Source of the DNA: CAZTDP01 sp964612565
Lineage (GTDB): Bacteria; Patescibacteriota; WWE3; UBA101185; UBA10185
Length of the DNA stretch: 64,000 nucleotides
Direction of reading: 5' to 3'
NCBI GenBank assembly: GCA_964612565.1
Contig: CAZTDP010000002.1
Span: forward strand, 1 to 64,000
Part shown: piece after piece, positions 49,667-56,224 of the stretch
Position numbering within the stretch: the first letter of the stretch is position 1
Layout of the letters: each line of letters begins with the position of its first letter
The notes under the pieces: model-generated
Database searches by the model: none
What the model saw: only the letters and a program-made list of their open reading frames with translations
Told to the model about the DNA's origin: nothing
Position numbers and translations under genes: made by a program

Positions 49667-49834
49667 TTTTATTAAGCGGAAAGAATTATTAAAGGATTAA
49701 GATTTAAAATATTATGCGCAAGACGCACAATAGCCTAACTCCTAATCCAAAAACCAATCTATCCTGCTTTTGGAGCAAGTGCAAAATTAATGCACAAGCA
49801 AATTAAATTTCTAGTTCAAAGAGCAACACAAAAC

Positions 49835-50104
49835 TTACTTAGATAACTCAAGCTTTTCAGATGCAGTTGTAAATCTTTCTTCATCTTTTTTCTTAAGATA
49901 TGAAAGGAGTCTGCGTCTTTTATTTACCATTTGTAATAGCCCTCGTCTTGAGTGATTGTCCTTTTTGTGGGACTTAAGGTGTTCGCTCAATTTAGTTATC
50001 TTTTCGTTTAATAATGCAATCTGCACTTCCGGAGAACCGGTATCAGCATCGTGCAATCTGTTGGACTTTATTATTACTGCCTTTTTATCTTTAGATAACG
50101 CCAT
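49835..50104 (-). CDS. rpsO: 30S ribosomal protein S15 (uS15)
   Basis: 16S rRNA central-domain binder. The 89 residues include LHDADTGSPEVQIALLNEKI and HLKSHKKDNHSRRGLLQMVN, KRRRLLSYLKKKDEERF. It lies between the DHH-like gene and pnp, with its own -10 directly upstream. Confidence 0.97.
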   Translation of the reverse strand: MALSKDKKAVIIKSNRLHDADTGSPEVQIALLNEKITKLSEHLKSHKKDNHSRRGLLQMVNKRRRLLSYLKKKDEERFTTASEKLELSK

Positions 50105-50113
50105 ATTCAGTAT

Positions 50114-50119
50114 ATTATA
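50114..50119 (-). promoter_or_regulatory. Consensus -10 (TATAAT) at rpsO, leaderless arrangement
   Basis: Minus-strand TATAAT lies 9 bases before the rpsO ATG (50104). TTGATT occurs about 20 bases further up, which is wide for a -35. Confidence 0.5.
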
Positions 50120-50150
50120 CTATCAGATGAATCCCTAAAAATCAAGGGCA

Positions 50151-50801
50151 TTAGTTCATGCTTTTGTGATTAACGCCCACAATCAAGGCTTTAGCTGCCT
50201 TTGAGTCTAAGACAAGACCCCATTTCGGCGCTTTATTCATGACGAGAAGACTAAGTCTATCCATAGCGGTGTCTACAACATAAACGTTACCGTACCTCGT
50301 ATTTACGCTTGTATTATCAAGGTTTAACACAGGCACCCTTGCGAATTCAAATTCCAGATCCTTTTTAAGCGGGCCTAAGTCTTCTAAGGTCGGAATTCCG
50401 ATGGTAATAAAAAGGTCGTAATTTGGCCCAACAATTTCGGATTTAACCTTTGTAAGATCAAAATCGTGGTCTACCGGGCTTAAAGTAATGTATAAAACGT
50501 CGTTTTCGGTGTTGTAGTGAACCTGAGATGCCGGAGTATTAGAATAATCAATGGAAACTGTTAAGGACCTCGAAGCCACATTTTGGTTGATATTTAAACC
50601 CTCAGCTATAGATTTAACTTCTTCGGCAAGTTCTCCGGGAAAGAGAATTGTGGGCCTCGCGCCTTTGGCTTCAAGCATTCGGTAAATTCCGGCCGCAGCC
50701 GAAAAAGCATCCACATCAGAAACCATAGAAGGTATTATTGCAACCTCCCCAGCTCCTAAAATCATATTCTTAACTTTTGCTTCTAATTCTGTTTCAATCA
50801 T
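50151..50801 (-). CDS. Degenerate DHH-family phosphoesterase-like protein in the nrnA position
   Basis: The ATG at 50825 lies inside the -10, so I use the next ATG at 50801 (216 residues). The N-terminal pattern SMVSDVDAFSAAAGIYRMLE resembles the HxNPDGDAxGSxxAL motif of DHH proteins such as NrnA, with the histidine and asparagine lost. The next metal motif (normally an Asp in a VxLD strand) reads DLFITIGIP, and the DHH motif itself is DNT (162-164, NLDNTSVNTRYGN). The DHHA1 domain is missing. It lies between infB and rpsO, where nrnA lies in many bacteria. It is probably a catalytically inactive relative. Confidence 0.68.
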   Translation of the reverse strand: MIETELEAKVKNMILGAGEVAIIPSMVSDVDAFSAAAGIYRMLEAKGARPTILFPGELAEEVKSIAEGLNINQNVASRSLTVSIDYSNTPASQVHYNTENDVLYITLSPVDHDFDLTKVKSEIVGPNYDLFITIGIPTLEDLGPLKKDLEFEFARVPVLNLDNTSVNTRYGNVYVVDTAMDRLSLLVMNKAPKWGLVLDSKAAKALIVGVNHKSMN

Positions 50802-50823
50802 AGTTTTTCCAACTGAACAGGCC

Positions 50824-50852
50824 ATTGTACTATAAAGGTCCTATAGTGTCAA
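50824..50852 (-). promoter_or_regulatory. Promoter of the DHH-like gene
   Basis: Minus-strand TTGACA (50847-50852), 17-base spacer, TACAAT (50824-50829). The -10 overlaps the upstream ATG at 50825, which rules that ATG out as the start; the leader to 50801 would be about 16 bases. Confidence 0.7.
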
Positions 50853-50898
50853 AGTTTGAGATATATAAGATAATTAAAATGGGATGGTTTTGAAAGGG

Positions 50899-52302
50899 TT
50901 AAAGAGCTTCAATCCACATGTCAGCCTTTACGTCTTCAAACGGCGGTTTAAACATTACACCGCACTCAACGTCCTTGCCTATGAGTTTAACCTCATCGAC
51001 ACCCTTGTGCAGAGACTTAATCGTGCCTGTAAACAACGGAATATCCTCATCTTTTAGTTCGGAAGGGTTTTTATCGTAAACGGACACCCTGCCTCCGGAT
51101 TTTAATGCTCCCGCAATAACTTTTGTTCCTGCAATCAAACTTCCGGAAGGGAGTTTAAATACTTTAAGAACCTGTCCTCTGCCCTTAATCTTTGATTCGG
51201 CATCGATCGCGGTACCTTCCAAAAGCTTTTTGGCATCGTCGATTAAGTCATAAATTGTTCGGTATGTTTTTGCAGTTACTTTATTAGCTGCCGCAAAATC
51301 TGCAATTGACGGCGGAAGTTTAACATCAAAACCAAACACAATGCCTCCCTTAGAGCTTTGAGCCAGCATTACATCCGATTCTGAAATATCACCGGTGCCG
51401 CTATGTAAAAACTTTAAAGCGTACGTCGATTCTACCGAGGAGGTTATCAGTTCAGCTAAACTGCTTTTAACGGCCTCTAAAGTGCCTTGTGTGTCTGCTT
51501 TAATCACAACAGCTATTGTCTTTTTGGCGTTTTTACCAACTATCTCGACCCTGTCTTCGGCCATTGAAAGTTCCGCAAGTTCGCTGCCCTCGGATAAAAT
51601 GAGGTCTCCAATTCTCGGAACATCCTTAAAGCCCAGTATTTCGACCGGAGTGGAGGGACCTGCTTCTTTAATTAGTAATCCTTTGTCATCCATTAAAGAC
51701 TTAACCTTGCAGGGAATTCCACTTGCCACAATTTTATCTCCGATTCTTATCGTTCCGTTTCTAACAATGCACGAAACGGCCGCGCCTCTTTTTTGGTCTA
51801 ACTTTGATTCAATAATTATTCCTTCGAGTTCGCCTGCCGGATCTGCATTTAAATTTAAAAGATCAGCAACGGCCAAAATTGTGTCTAACAATTTATCTAA
51901 ATTCTGTTTTGTTTTTGCGGACACTTCTACCGAAACGACCTCGCCGCCCCANNNNNNNNNNNNNNNNNNNNNNNNNNNNNNNNNNNNNNNNNNNNNNNNN
52001 NNNNNNNNNNNNNNNNNNNNNNNNNNNNNNNNNNNNNNNNNNNNNNNNNNNCCCGGCGTATCTATAAAGGTTATTTTTTTATTTTTGTGGGTAACTTGGT
52101 AGGCACCTATGTGCTGAGTTATGCCGCCATATTCCTTGGCCTGAACGTTGCTGTTTCGGATTGCATCAAGAATGCTGGTTTTGCCGTGATCAACATGCCC
52201 CATGACTGTAACAATTGGGGCGCGTAGCTCTTTGGCATCTTTTGAATCAGATGATGCGCGCAAATCCTTTTCACTTGTATTAACAGCTTTGTTTTTAACC
52301 AT
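50899..52302 (-). CDS. infB: Translation initiation factor IF-2 (short form, one internal gap)
   Basis: GTPase that places initiator tRNA. After only about 30 residues the G domain begins (VTVMGHVDHGKTSILDAIRN); the long N-terminal domains of E. coli IF-2 are absent. The sequence is cut after FIDTP and resumes at WGGEVVSVEVSAKTKQ, so G3 and G4 motifs are in the gap. Domain II (GIIIESKLDQKRGAAVSCIV) and C-terminal domains (KADTQGTLEAVK, VECGVMFKPPFEDV) follow. It lies 43 bases after nusA; no Shine-Dalgarno was seen. Confidence 0.96.
   Translation of the reverse strand: MVKNKAVNTSEKDLRASSDSKDAKELRAPIVTVMGHVDHGKTSILDAIRNSNVQAKEYGGITQHIGAYQVTHKNKKITFIDTPXXXXXXXXXXXXXXXXXXXXXXXXXXXXXXXXXXWGGEVVSVEVSAKTKQNLDKLLDTILAVADLLNLNADPAGELEGIIIESKLDQKRGAAVSCIVRNGTIRIGDKIVASGIPCKVKSLMDDKGLLIKEAGPSTPVEILGFKDVPRIGDLILSEGSELAELSMAEDRVEIVGKNAKKTIAVVIKADTQGTLEAVKSSLAELITSSVESTYALKFLHSGTGDISESDVMLAQSSKGGIVFGFDVKLPPSIADFAAANKVTAKTYRTIYDLIDDAKKLLEGTAIDAESKIKGRGQVLKVFKLPSGSLIAGTKVIAGALKSGGRVSVYDKNPSELKDEDIPLFTGTIKSLHKGVDEVKLIGKDVECGVMFKPPFEDVKADMWIEAL
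51952..52051. other. Assembly gap of 100 N inside infB
   Basis: In E. coli IF-2 77 residues lie between the two edges (DTP and WGG), so about 230 bases are expected instead of 100. The frames on both sides happen to agree. Confidence 0.95.
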
Positions 52303-52345
52303 AAAATATTTTTATCTAAAGCTATCTTATGTTCAGGCATAAGAC

Positions 52346-53548
52346 TCAATTACCTTCAGATTGTACATCTTCGGGCTCGGTTGAGCCAGATTCTGCATCC
52401 TTATCAGGTATTATTTCTGTTGAATTTAGTTCCTCTGCAGCGTCCGCTTCGGCTTTGGCCTTTGCTGTTTCGACCCTAGCTTTTTCTTGGTCTTCCTCAA
52501 CTTTTTTGATTGCCTCGTCCCAAACGCCAACCACTTTTTTATCTACTTTTTCACCAATTCCAAGGGCTCGTTCGGATTCCGTAGAAAATACACCCGCAAC
52601 ACCCTTAATATCGATCTTCCATTTAGTAAGTTTATTGGCAAGTCTGGCATTTTGGCCTTCTTTACCAATTGCCAAGCTTTGTTGTTCTTCGGGAACCGTG
52701 ACGACTGCTCTTTTATTCTCTTTATCCAATTCAACTTCTGTAACTTTGGCAGGAGCCAAGCTCGCTGCAATAAATTTTTCAGTAACATTGTAAAAAGGTA
52801 AAATATCAATTTTTTCACCAAATAATTCGGAAATTATGGCTTGAACTCTCACACCCTTTTGACCGACACAGCTTCCAACCGGATCAACCTTGTCATCCTT
52901 GGATGAAACAGCCATCTTTGTTCTTGAACCGGCCTCGCGCGCTATCCCTTCGACAATTACTGTGCCTGAAGCAATTTCAGGAACTTCCTGCTCGAACAAT
53001 TTTACAACAAGCTGCGGGTCAGAACGGCTTACAACAACCTCCGTTCCGCGAGGTGTTTCCTTAATATCTTTAACAAGAACTTTTAATCTTTGGTTTATTC
53101 TGTAGCTTTCGGATGAAACCTGCTCGCCTGAAGGCATAACACCTTGGGCTCGTGTTTTTCCCAAATCCAGTGTCACAAGACCGTTCTCAATTCTAAACAC
53201 GGTTCCAAGCATGATTTGACCAATTTTGGATTTAAATTCGGACGTTATAACTTCTTTTTCGGTTTCTCGGATTTTTTGTAAAATAACTTGTTTTGCGGTT
53301 TGTGCTGCGATACGACCAAAACCTGAGGGCGTTACATCTTTATTATCTTTCAAAATCTTCACTTCCCCTGTTTCAGGATTAAGATCGACAGATATTTCTT
53401 CAATATTAACTTCTTCGCCTGCTTCTTTTCTATCTTTTTTATATGCTGTTGCCAAAGCGGTTTTTACAGAGTCTAAAACACTTTCTACCGCTATTCCTCT
53501 TTCGGCGGCGACTTGGTTAATAGCTGCGCTAAATTCTGATATTGCCAT
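52346..53548 (-). CDS. nusA: Transcription termination/antitermination factor NusA
   Basis: RNA polymerase-binding factor for pausing, termination and antitermination. The 400 residues have the N-terminal polymerase-binding domain, an S1 domain (GTVFRIENGLVTLDLGKTRA), KH1 (GSCVGQKGVRVQAIISELFG) and KH2 (SLAIGKEGQNARLANKLTKW), then an acidic helical tail (about 345-400). The additional C-terminal repeats of E. coli are absent. It heads the nusA-infB unit. Confidence 0.97.
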   Translation of the reverse strand: MAISEFSAAINQVAAERGIAVESVLDSVKTALATAYKKDRKEAGEEVNIEEISVDLNPETGEVKILKDNKDVTPSGFGRIAAQTAKQVILQKIRETEKEVITSEFKSKIGQIMLGTVFRIENGLVTLDLGKTRAQGVMPSGEQVSSESYRINQRLKVLVKDIKETPRGTEVVVSRSDPQLVVKLFEQEVPEIASGTVIVEGIAREAGSRTKMAVSSKDDKVDPVGSCVGQKGVRVQAIISELFGEKIDILPFYNVTEKFIAASLAPAKVTEVELDKENKRAVVTVPEEQQSLAIGKEGQNARLANKLTKWKIDIKGVAGVFSTESERALGIGEKVDKKVVGVWDEAIKKVEEDQEKARVETAKAKAEADAAEELNSTEIIPDKDAESGSTEPEDVQSEGN

Positions 53549-53570
53549 AATACAAACTTTCTAAGCGAGA

Positions 53571-53576
53571 ATTATA
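53571..53576 (-). promoter_or_regulatory. Possible -10 (TATAAT) of nusA
   Basis: Minus-strand TATAAT with no convincing -35; it predicts a leader of about 16 bases before the nusA ATG (53548). The 203-base space between dnaJ and nusA otherwise holds the dnaJ terminator. Confidence 0.4.
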
Positions 53577-53635
53577 TGAAAAAGCACAAACACAAAGCGT
53601 TGAACAATCTCATATAAATCACTTCAGGTTAGGTA

Positions 53636-53661
53636 ATTAAAAAAGTGGGTTTTGCCCACTT
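53636..53661 (-). terminator. Intrinsic terminator of dnaJ
   Basis: Perfect 7-bp stem AAGTGGG/CCCACTT (53643-53649 with 53655-53661, 5-base loop), followed on the minus strand by TTTTAATT. It lies about 90 bases after the dnaJ stop. Longer arms GGTTAGGTAA and TTACCTAAACC (with one bulge) flank it at about 53627-53636 and 53680-53690. Confidence 0.75.
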
Positions 53662-53751
53662 ATCAACCAAATATTATCGTTACCTAAACCAGTAGATGAT
53701 ACATCAGCAGGACTCTAGGGTCAAATGGGCTTTTGGAAGAACACTCGGGAA

Positions 53752-54669
53752 TTATGATTTTTGATACTCTTCGAGGAGTTCTTTTTGCTTTTTAGTTAAT
53801 CTTTTAGGCGTAACGACAATCAATTCCACCACAATATCGCCCTGACCTTTACCGCCCAATCGGGGCATACCCTTTCCTCGTACCAATAATCTTGAACCGT
53901 ATTGAGTTGCCGGAGGAACCTTTAAACTCACTGTACCCAGCGCATCGGAGGATTTTAGATCAACAACCGGAATTTTTACTTCGGCTCCCAAAGCGGCCGC
54001 GATCGAATCTATTTCTTTTGTAATCAGGATATTGTCACCATAAAACTTAAATTCCTTCGGTGTATTTATTTTTAAAGTTATAAAAAGATCACCGGCGGGC
54101 GCGTTATTTGGACCGGGCATTCCTTTTCCCGAAAATTTAAGCTCTAAACCGTCCCGTGCTCCGGCGGGTATCTTTATTTTAATGGTTCCGCTTTCAACAT
54201 GAACTTCCTTCTCGGATCCAAATACTGCCTCATTAAATTCTACGTTCATTTGATAGTACAGGCTTTTACCTTTTCGTGGAGCACGGCTTGAACCGAAACC
54301 TCTAAAACCAAAAAAATCCTCAAAAATGTCAAATGGGTCAAAGTCACCAAAATCCGAATTAGCCCCATTTGTTGTGTAAGTATAATTAAACGGCCCCCAG
54401 CCACCTTGATTTCCGTTGCCGTTAAAACCACCCATGTTAGGATCGGCCGTACCAAATTGATCGTACATTTTGCGCTTTTCCGGATCGCTTAAGATTCTAT
54501 AAGCTTCGTTTATTTCTTTAAACCTTTTTTCAGCCTCTACCTTATCTTTTTCAGCAACAACATCGGGATGATGTTCGCGGGCGAGCTTTCGGTAAGCTTT
54601 TTTTAGGTCTTCTTGAGATGAGTTTTTTTCAACACCCAAAATTTTGTAATAGTCTTTGTTCGTGGACAT
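53752..54669 (-). CDS. dnaJ: DnaJ-type co-chaperone without zinc finger (type II, CbpA-like)
   Basis: Hsp40 partner of DnaK. The J domain (residues 6-70) has the HPD motif (AREHHPDVV). It is followed by a Gly/Phe/Asn-rich linker (about 78-125) and two beta-rich substrate domains (IKIPAGARDGLELKFSGKG, LLVRGKGMPRLGGKGQGDIV). The CxxCxGxG zinc repeats of type I DnaJ are missing; length is 305 residues. It has its own promoter and terminator, so it is a single-gene unit here; dnaK and grpE are not in the window. Confidence 0.95.
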   Translation of the reverse strand: MSTNKDYYKILGVEKNSSQEDLKKAYRKLAREHHPDVVAEKDKVEAEKRFKEINEAYRILSDPEKRKMYDQFGTADPNMGGFNGNGNQGGWGPFNYTYTTNGANSDFGDFDPFDIFEDFFGFRGFGSSRAPRKGKSLYYQMNVEFNEAVFGSEKEVHVESGTIKIKIPAGARDGLELKFSGKGMPGPNNAPAGDLFITLKINTPKEFKFYGDNILITKEIDSIAAALGAEVKIPVVDLKSSDALGTVSLKVPPATQYGSRLLVRGKGMPRLGGKGQGDIVVELIVVTPKRLTKKQKELLEEYQKS

Positions 54670-54677
54670 ACTGAGCT

Positions 54678-54686
54678 ATTTTAGCA
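54678..54686 (-). promoter_or_regulatory. Extended -10 (TGCTAAAAT) at dnaJ, leaderless arrangement
   Basis: Minus-strand TGC-TAAAAT lies 8 bases before the dnaJ ATG (54669). A second possible -10, TATAAT, is at 54697-54702, directly after the hup terminator; it would give a 20-base leader without Shine-Dalgarno. Confidence 0.55.
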
Positions 54687-54700
54687 CTTTCTGCAAATTA

Positions 54701-54754
54701 TAAGAAAAGAAACAGGGCCCCGCAGGACCCTGTTCTTAAAGGCTTCTGGAAGCC
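54701..54754 (-). terminator. Double hairpin terminator of hup
   Basis: Right after the hup stop comes a GGCTTC/GAAGCC hairpin (54741-54754), then AACAGGG/CCCTGTT (54711-54717 with 54728-54734) with a GC-rich inner part, followed on the minus strand by TTTCTTTTCTT. This second hairpin is a good intrinsic terminator. Confidence 0.8.
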
Positions 54755-54768
54755 GTAAGTAATGAAGA

Positions 54769-55050
54769 TTACTTGACGGAATCTTTAAGTCCTTTACCGG
54801 CTTTGAAAGCTGGAATTTGGCTTGCAGGAATATGAAGAGGTGCTCCAGTCTGAGGATTTCTTCCCATTCTTGGTTTTCTTGATCTTACTTCGAAAGTACC
54901 GAAGCCTGTCCAAGTTACTGTATCGCCCTTCTTCAATGCTGCTGCGATTGCGTCTGCAACTGCATCTACTGCTTTAGCTGCGTCAACTTTTGTCATTCCT
55001 GCCATATCTGCAACTTTAGCTTGCAATTCTTGTTTAGTAATTTTTGCCAT
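54769..55050 (-). CDS. hup: HU-family DNA-binding protein
   Basis: Histone-like dimeric DNA-bending protein. The 93 residues contain the dimerisation helices (MTKVDAAKAVDAVADAIAAA), GDTVTWTGFGTFEVRSRKPR and the arm signature GRNPQTGAPLHIPAS. It is preceded by a G-rich Shine-Dalgarno (AAGGGGGTG) and lies 42 bases after ymdB; it ends in a strong terminator. Confidence 0.97.
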   Translation of the reverse strand: MAKITKQELQAKVADMAGMTKVDAAKAVDAVADAIAAALKKGDTVTWTGFGTFEVRSRKPRMGRNPQTGAPLHIPASQIPAFKAGKGLKDSVK

Positions 55051-55092
55051 TCTTTAAGACACCCCCTTTCGGATATCTGCCTGGTTGGCGAA

Positions 55093-55872
55093 TTAAATTA
55101 TCTTATCTATCCTTGTCATTTCAAGCTTTTCTGTATCAAATAATACACTTCTAAAAGCTTTTCTTCCACTAGTTTCCCACTCAAAGCGCTGATTTCGTGC
55201 GGTTTTGAACATCTCTAAAACAATATCACTTTTTACACCCAACACCGAATCAATTGCGCCTGTCATTCCAACGTCCGTGATGTACATTGTTCCTTTAGGT
55301 AGAACAATTTGATCACATGTAGGAACGTGCGTGTGGGAACCTACGATTATGCTCACTCTTCCATCTAAGTAATGAGCAAAAGCGTATTTTTCACTTGTGG
55401 CTTCTGCATGAAAATCAACAACAATGGAGGCAAATTTTTGATCCGAAAACTCATTTAAAATTTTATCGGCCGTTTTAAAAGGGTCGTTAAGATATGAGTT
55501 TGTACTAGAAAAAGAAGTTCTACCCATTAGATTTATCATTAGGATTTGTCCGTTTGACCCTGCATCAACAACTTTGTATCCAACACCGGGCTCATCTCCG
55601 GGATAGTTTGCAGGTCTAATTAATGGCGCAGAATCTATAAGATCCTCCGTATCTTTTTGAAAGAAAATATGATCCCCGCCCGTAAAAAAATTTATTCCGG
55701 CTTTTTGAACCTCGTCTAACGACTCTTTATTAATGCCCCTTCCGTGAGCAATGTTTTCACAGTTAGAAAAGATAAAATCAGGAGAATATTCTTTGATAAT
55801 TTCAGGGAGAACGGCTTGAACCGCTTTTCTTCCGGGACTCGCTACAATTTCGCCTACGCATAAAATTTTCAT
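55093..55872 (-). CDS. ymdB: YmdB-family metallophosphoesterase with altered metal site
   Basis: Family of 2',3'-cyclic nucleotide phosphodiesterases; in Bacillus ymdB follows rny and affects RNA decay and cell fate. The 259 residues keep Glu39-Asn40 (SNCENIAHG), His68, a later His in VVDFHAE (155) and GSHTHVPT (180, 182). Two usual ligands differ: Asp8 is Glu (CVGEIV) and Asn67 is Asp (TGGDHIF). It is on the same strand as rny with one small gene between. Confidence 0.9.
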   Translation of the reverse strand: MKILCVGEIVASPGRKAVQAVLPEIIKEYSPDFIFSNCENIAHGRGINKESLDEVQKAGINFFTGGDHIFFQKDTEDLIDSAPLIRPANYPGDEPGVGYKVVDAGSNGQILMINLMGRTSFSSTNSYLNDPFKTADKILNEFSDQKFASIVVDFHAEATSEKYAFAHYLDGRVSIIVGSHTHVPTCDQIVLPKGTMYITDVGMTGAIDSVLGVKSDIVLEMFKTARNQRFEWETSGRKAFRSVLFDTEKLEMTRIDKII

Positions 55873-55913
55873 ATAGATTTCAAACGAGCAGTTATATCGC
55901 GAACTACAAAAAA

Positions 55914-56135
55914 TTAGTTTTGAATTTTGGTAATCTCAAAATTGTTTATTTTAAATTTACCAAGCAAACTAATTGGCTGTATTGTTGATTTATACAATAA
56001 AAACACCGATGTGACAATAAGAAAAAGTAAAATGGCGCCTAAACATCCTTTAATAATTGAATGAAGCAGATTCATTAAGACGTAAAAAACAACAATTATT
56101 AAAAGAAAAAACAATAAATAAAACATCTCATACAC
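55914..56135 (-). CDS. Small two-helix membrane protein
   Basis: A 73-residue ORF with two hydrophobic segments (about residues 4-27 and 30-48) and a polar tail ending KINNFEITKIQN. A TATAAT (56146-56151) lies 10 bases upstream of the ATG and right after the rny terminator, which supports expression. It is inserted between rny and ymdB. No family was recognised; a role linked to RNase Y membrane localisation is only speculation. Confidence 0.5.
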   Translation of the reverse strand: MYEMFYLLFFLLIIVVFYVLMNLLHSIIKGCLGAILLFLIVTSVFLLYKSTIQPISLLGKFKINNFEITKIQN

Positions 56136-56145
56136 ATGATAGCAA

Positions 56146-56179
56146 ATTATAAAGGAAGCCGCGGACTAACGTCCGCGGC
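56146..56179 (-). terminator. Terminator of rny with an adjoining -10 for the next gene
   Basis: Perfect 9-bp stem GCCGCGGAC/GTCCGCGGC (56158-56166 with 56171-56179, loop TAAC), followed on the minus strand by TTCCTTTATAATTT. The T-rich tail contains TATAAT (56146-56151), which can serve as the -10 of the small membrane gene. The 11 bases TTATAATTTGC also occur after the hup terminator. Confidence 0.75.
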
Positions 56180-56224
56180 CCCAACAATATTACAATTAAT
56201 ATTAACTAAAAATTTTTATAGAAA

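Noticed and set aside
49667..49834. Terminator or regulatory element between rpsO and pnp
   Set aside because: Only 4-5 bp stems with AT-rich surroundings were found; an RNase III-type hairpin as in E. coli is not evident.
51395..52102. Plus-strand frame opposite infB
   Set aside because: Antisense shadow extended by the N run; infB has the conserved protein.
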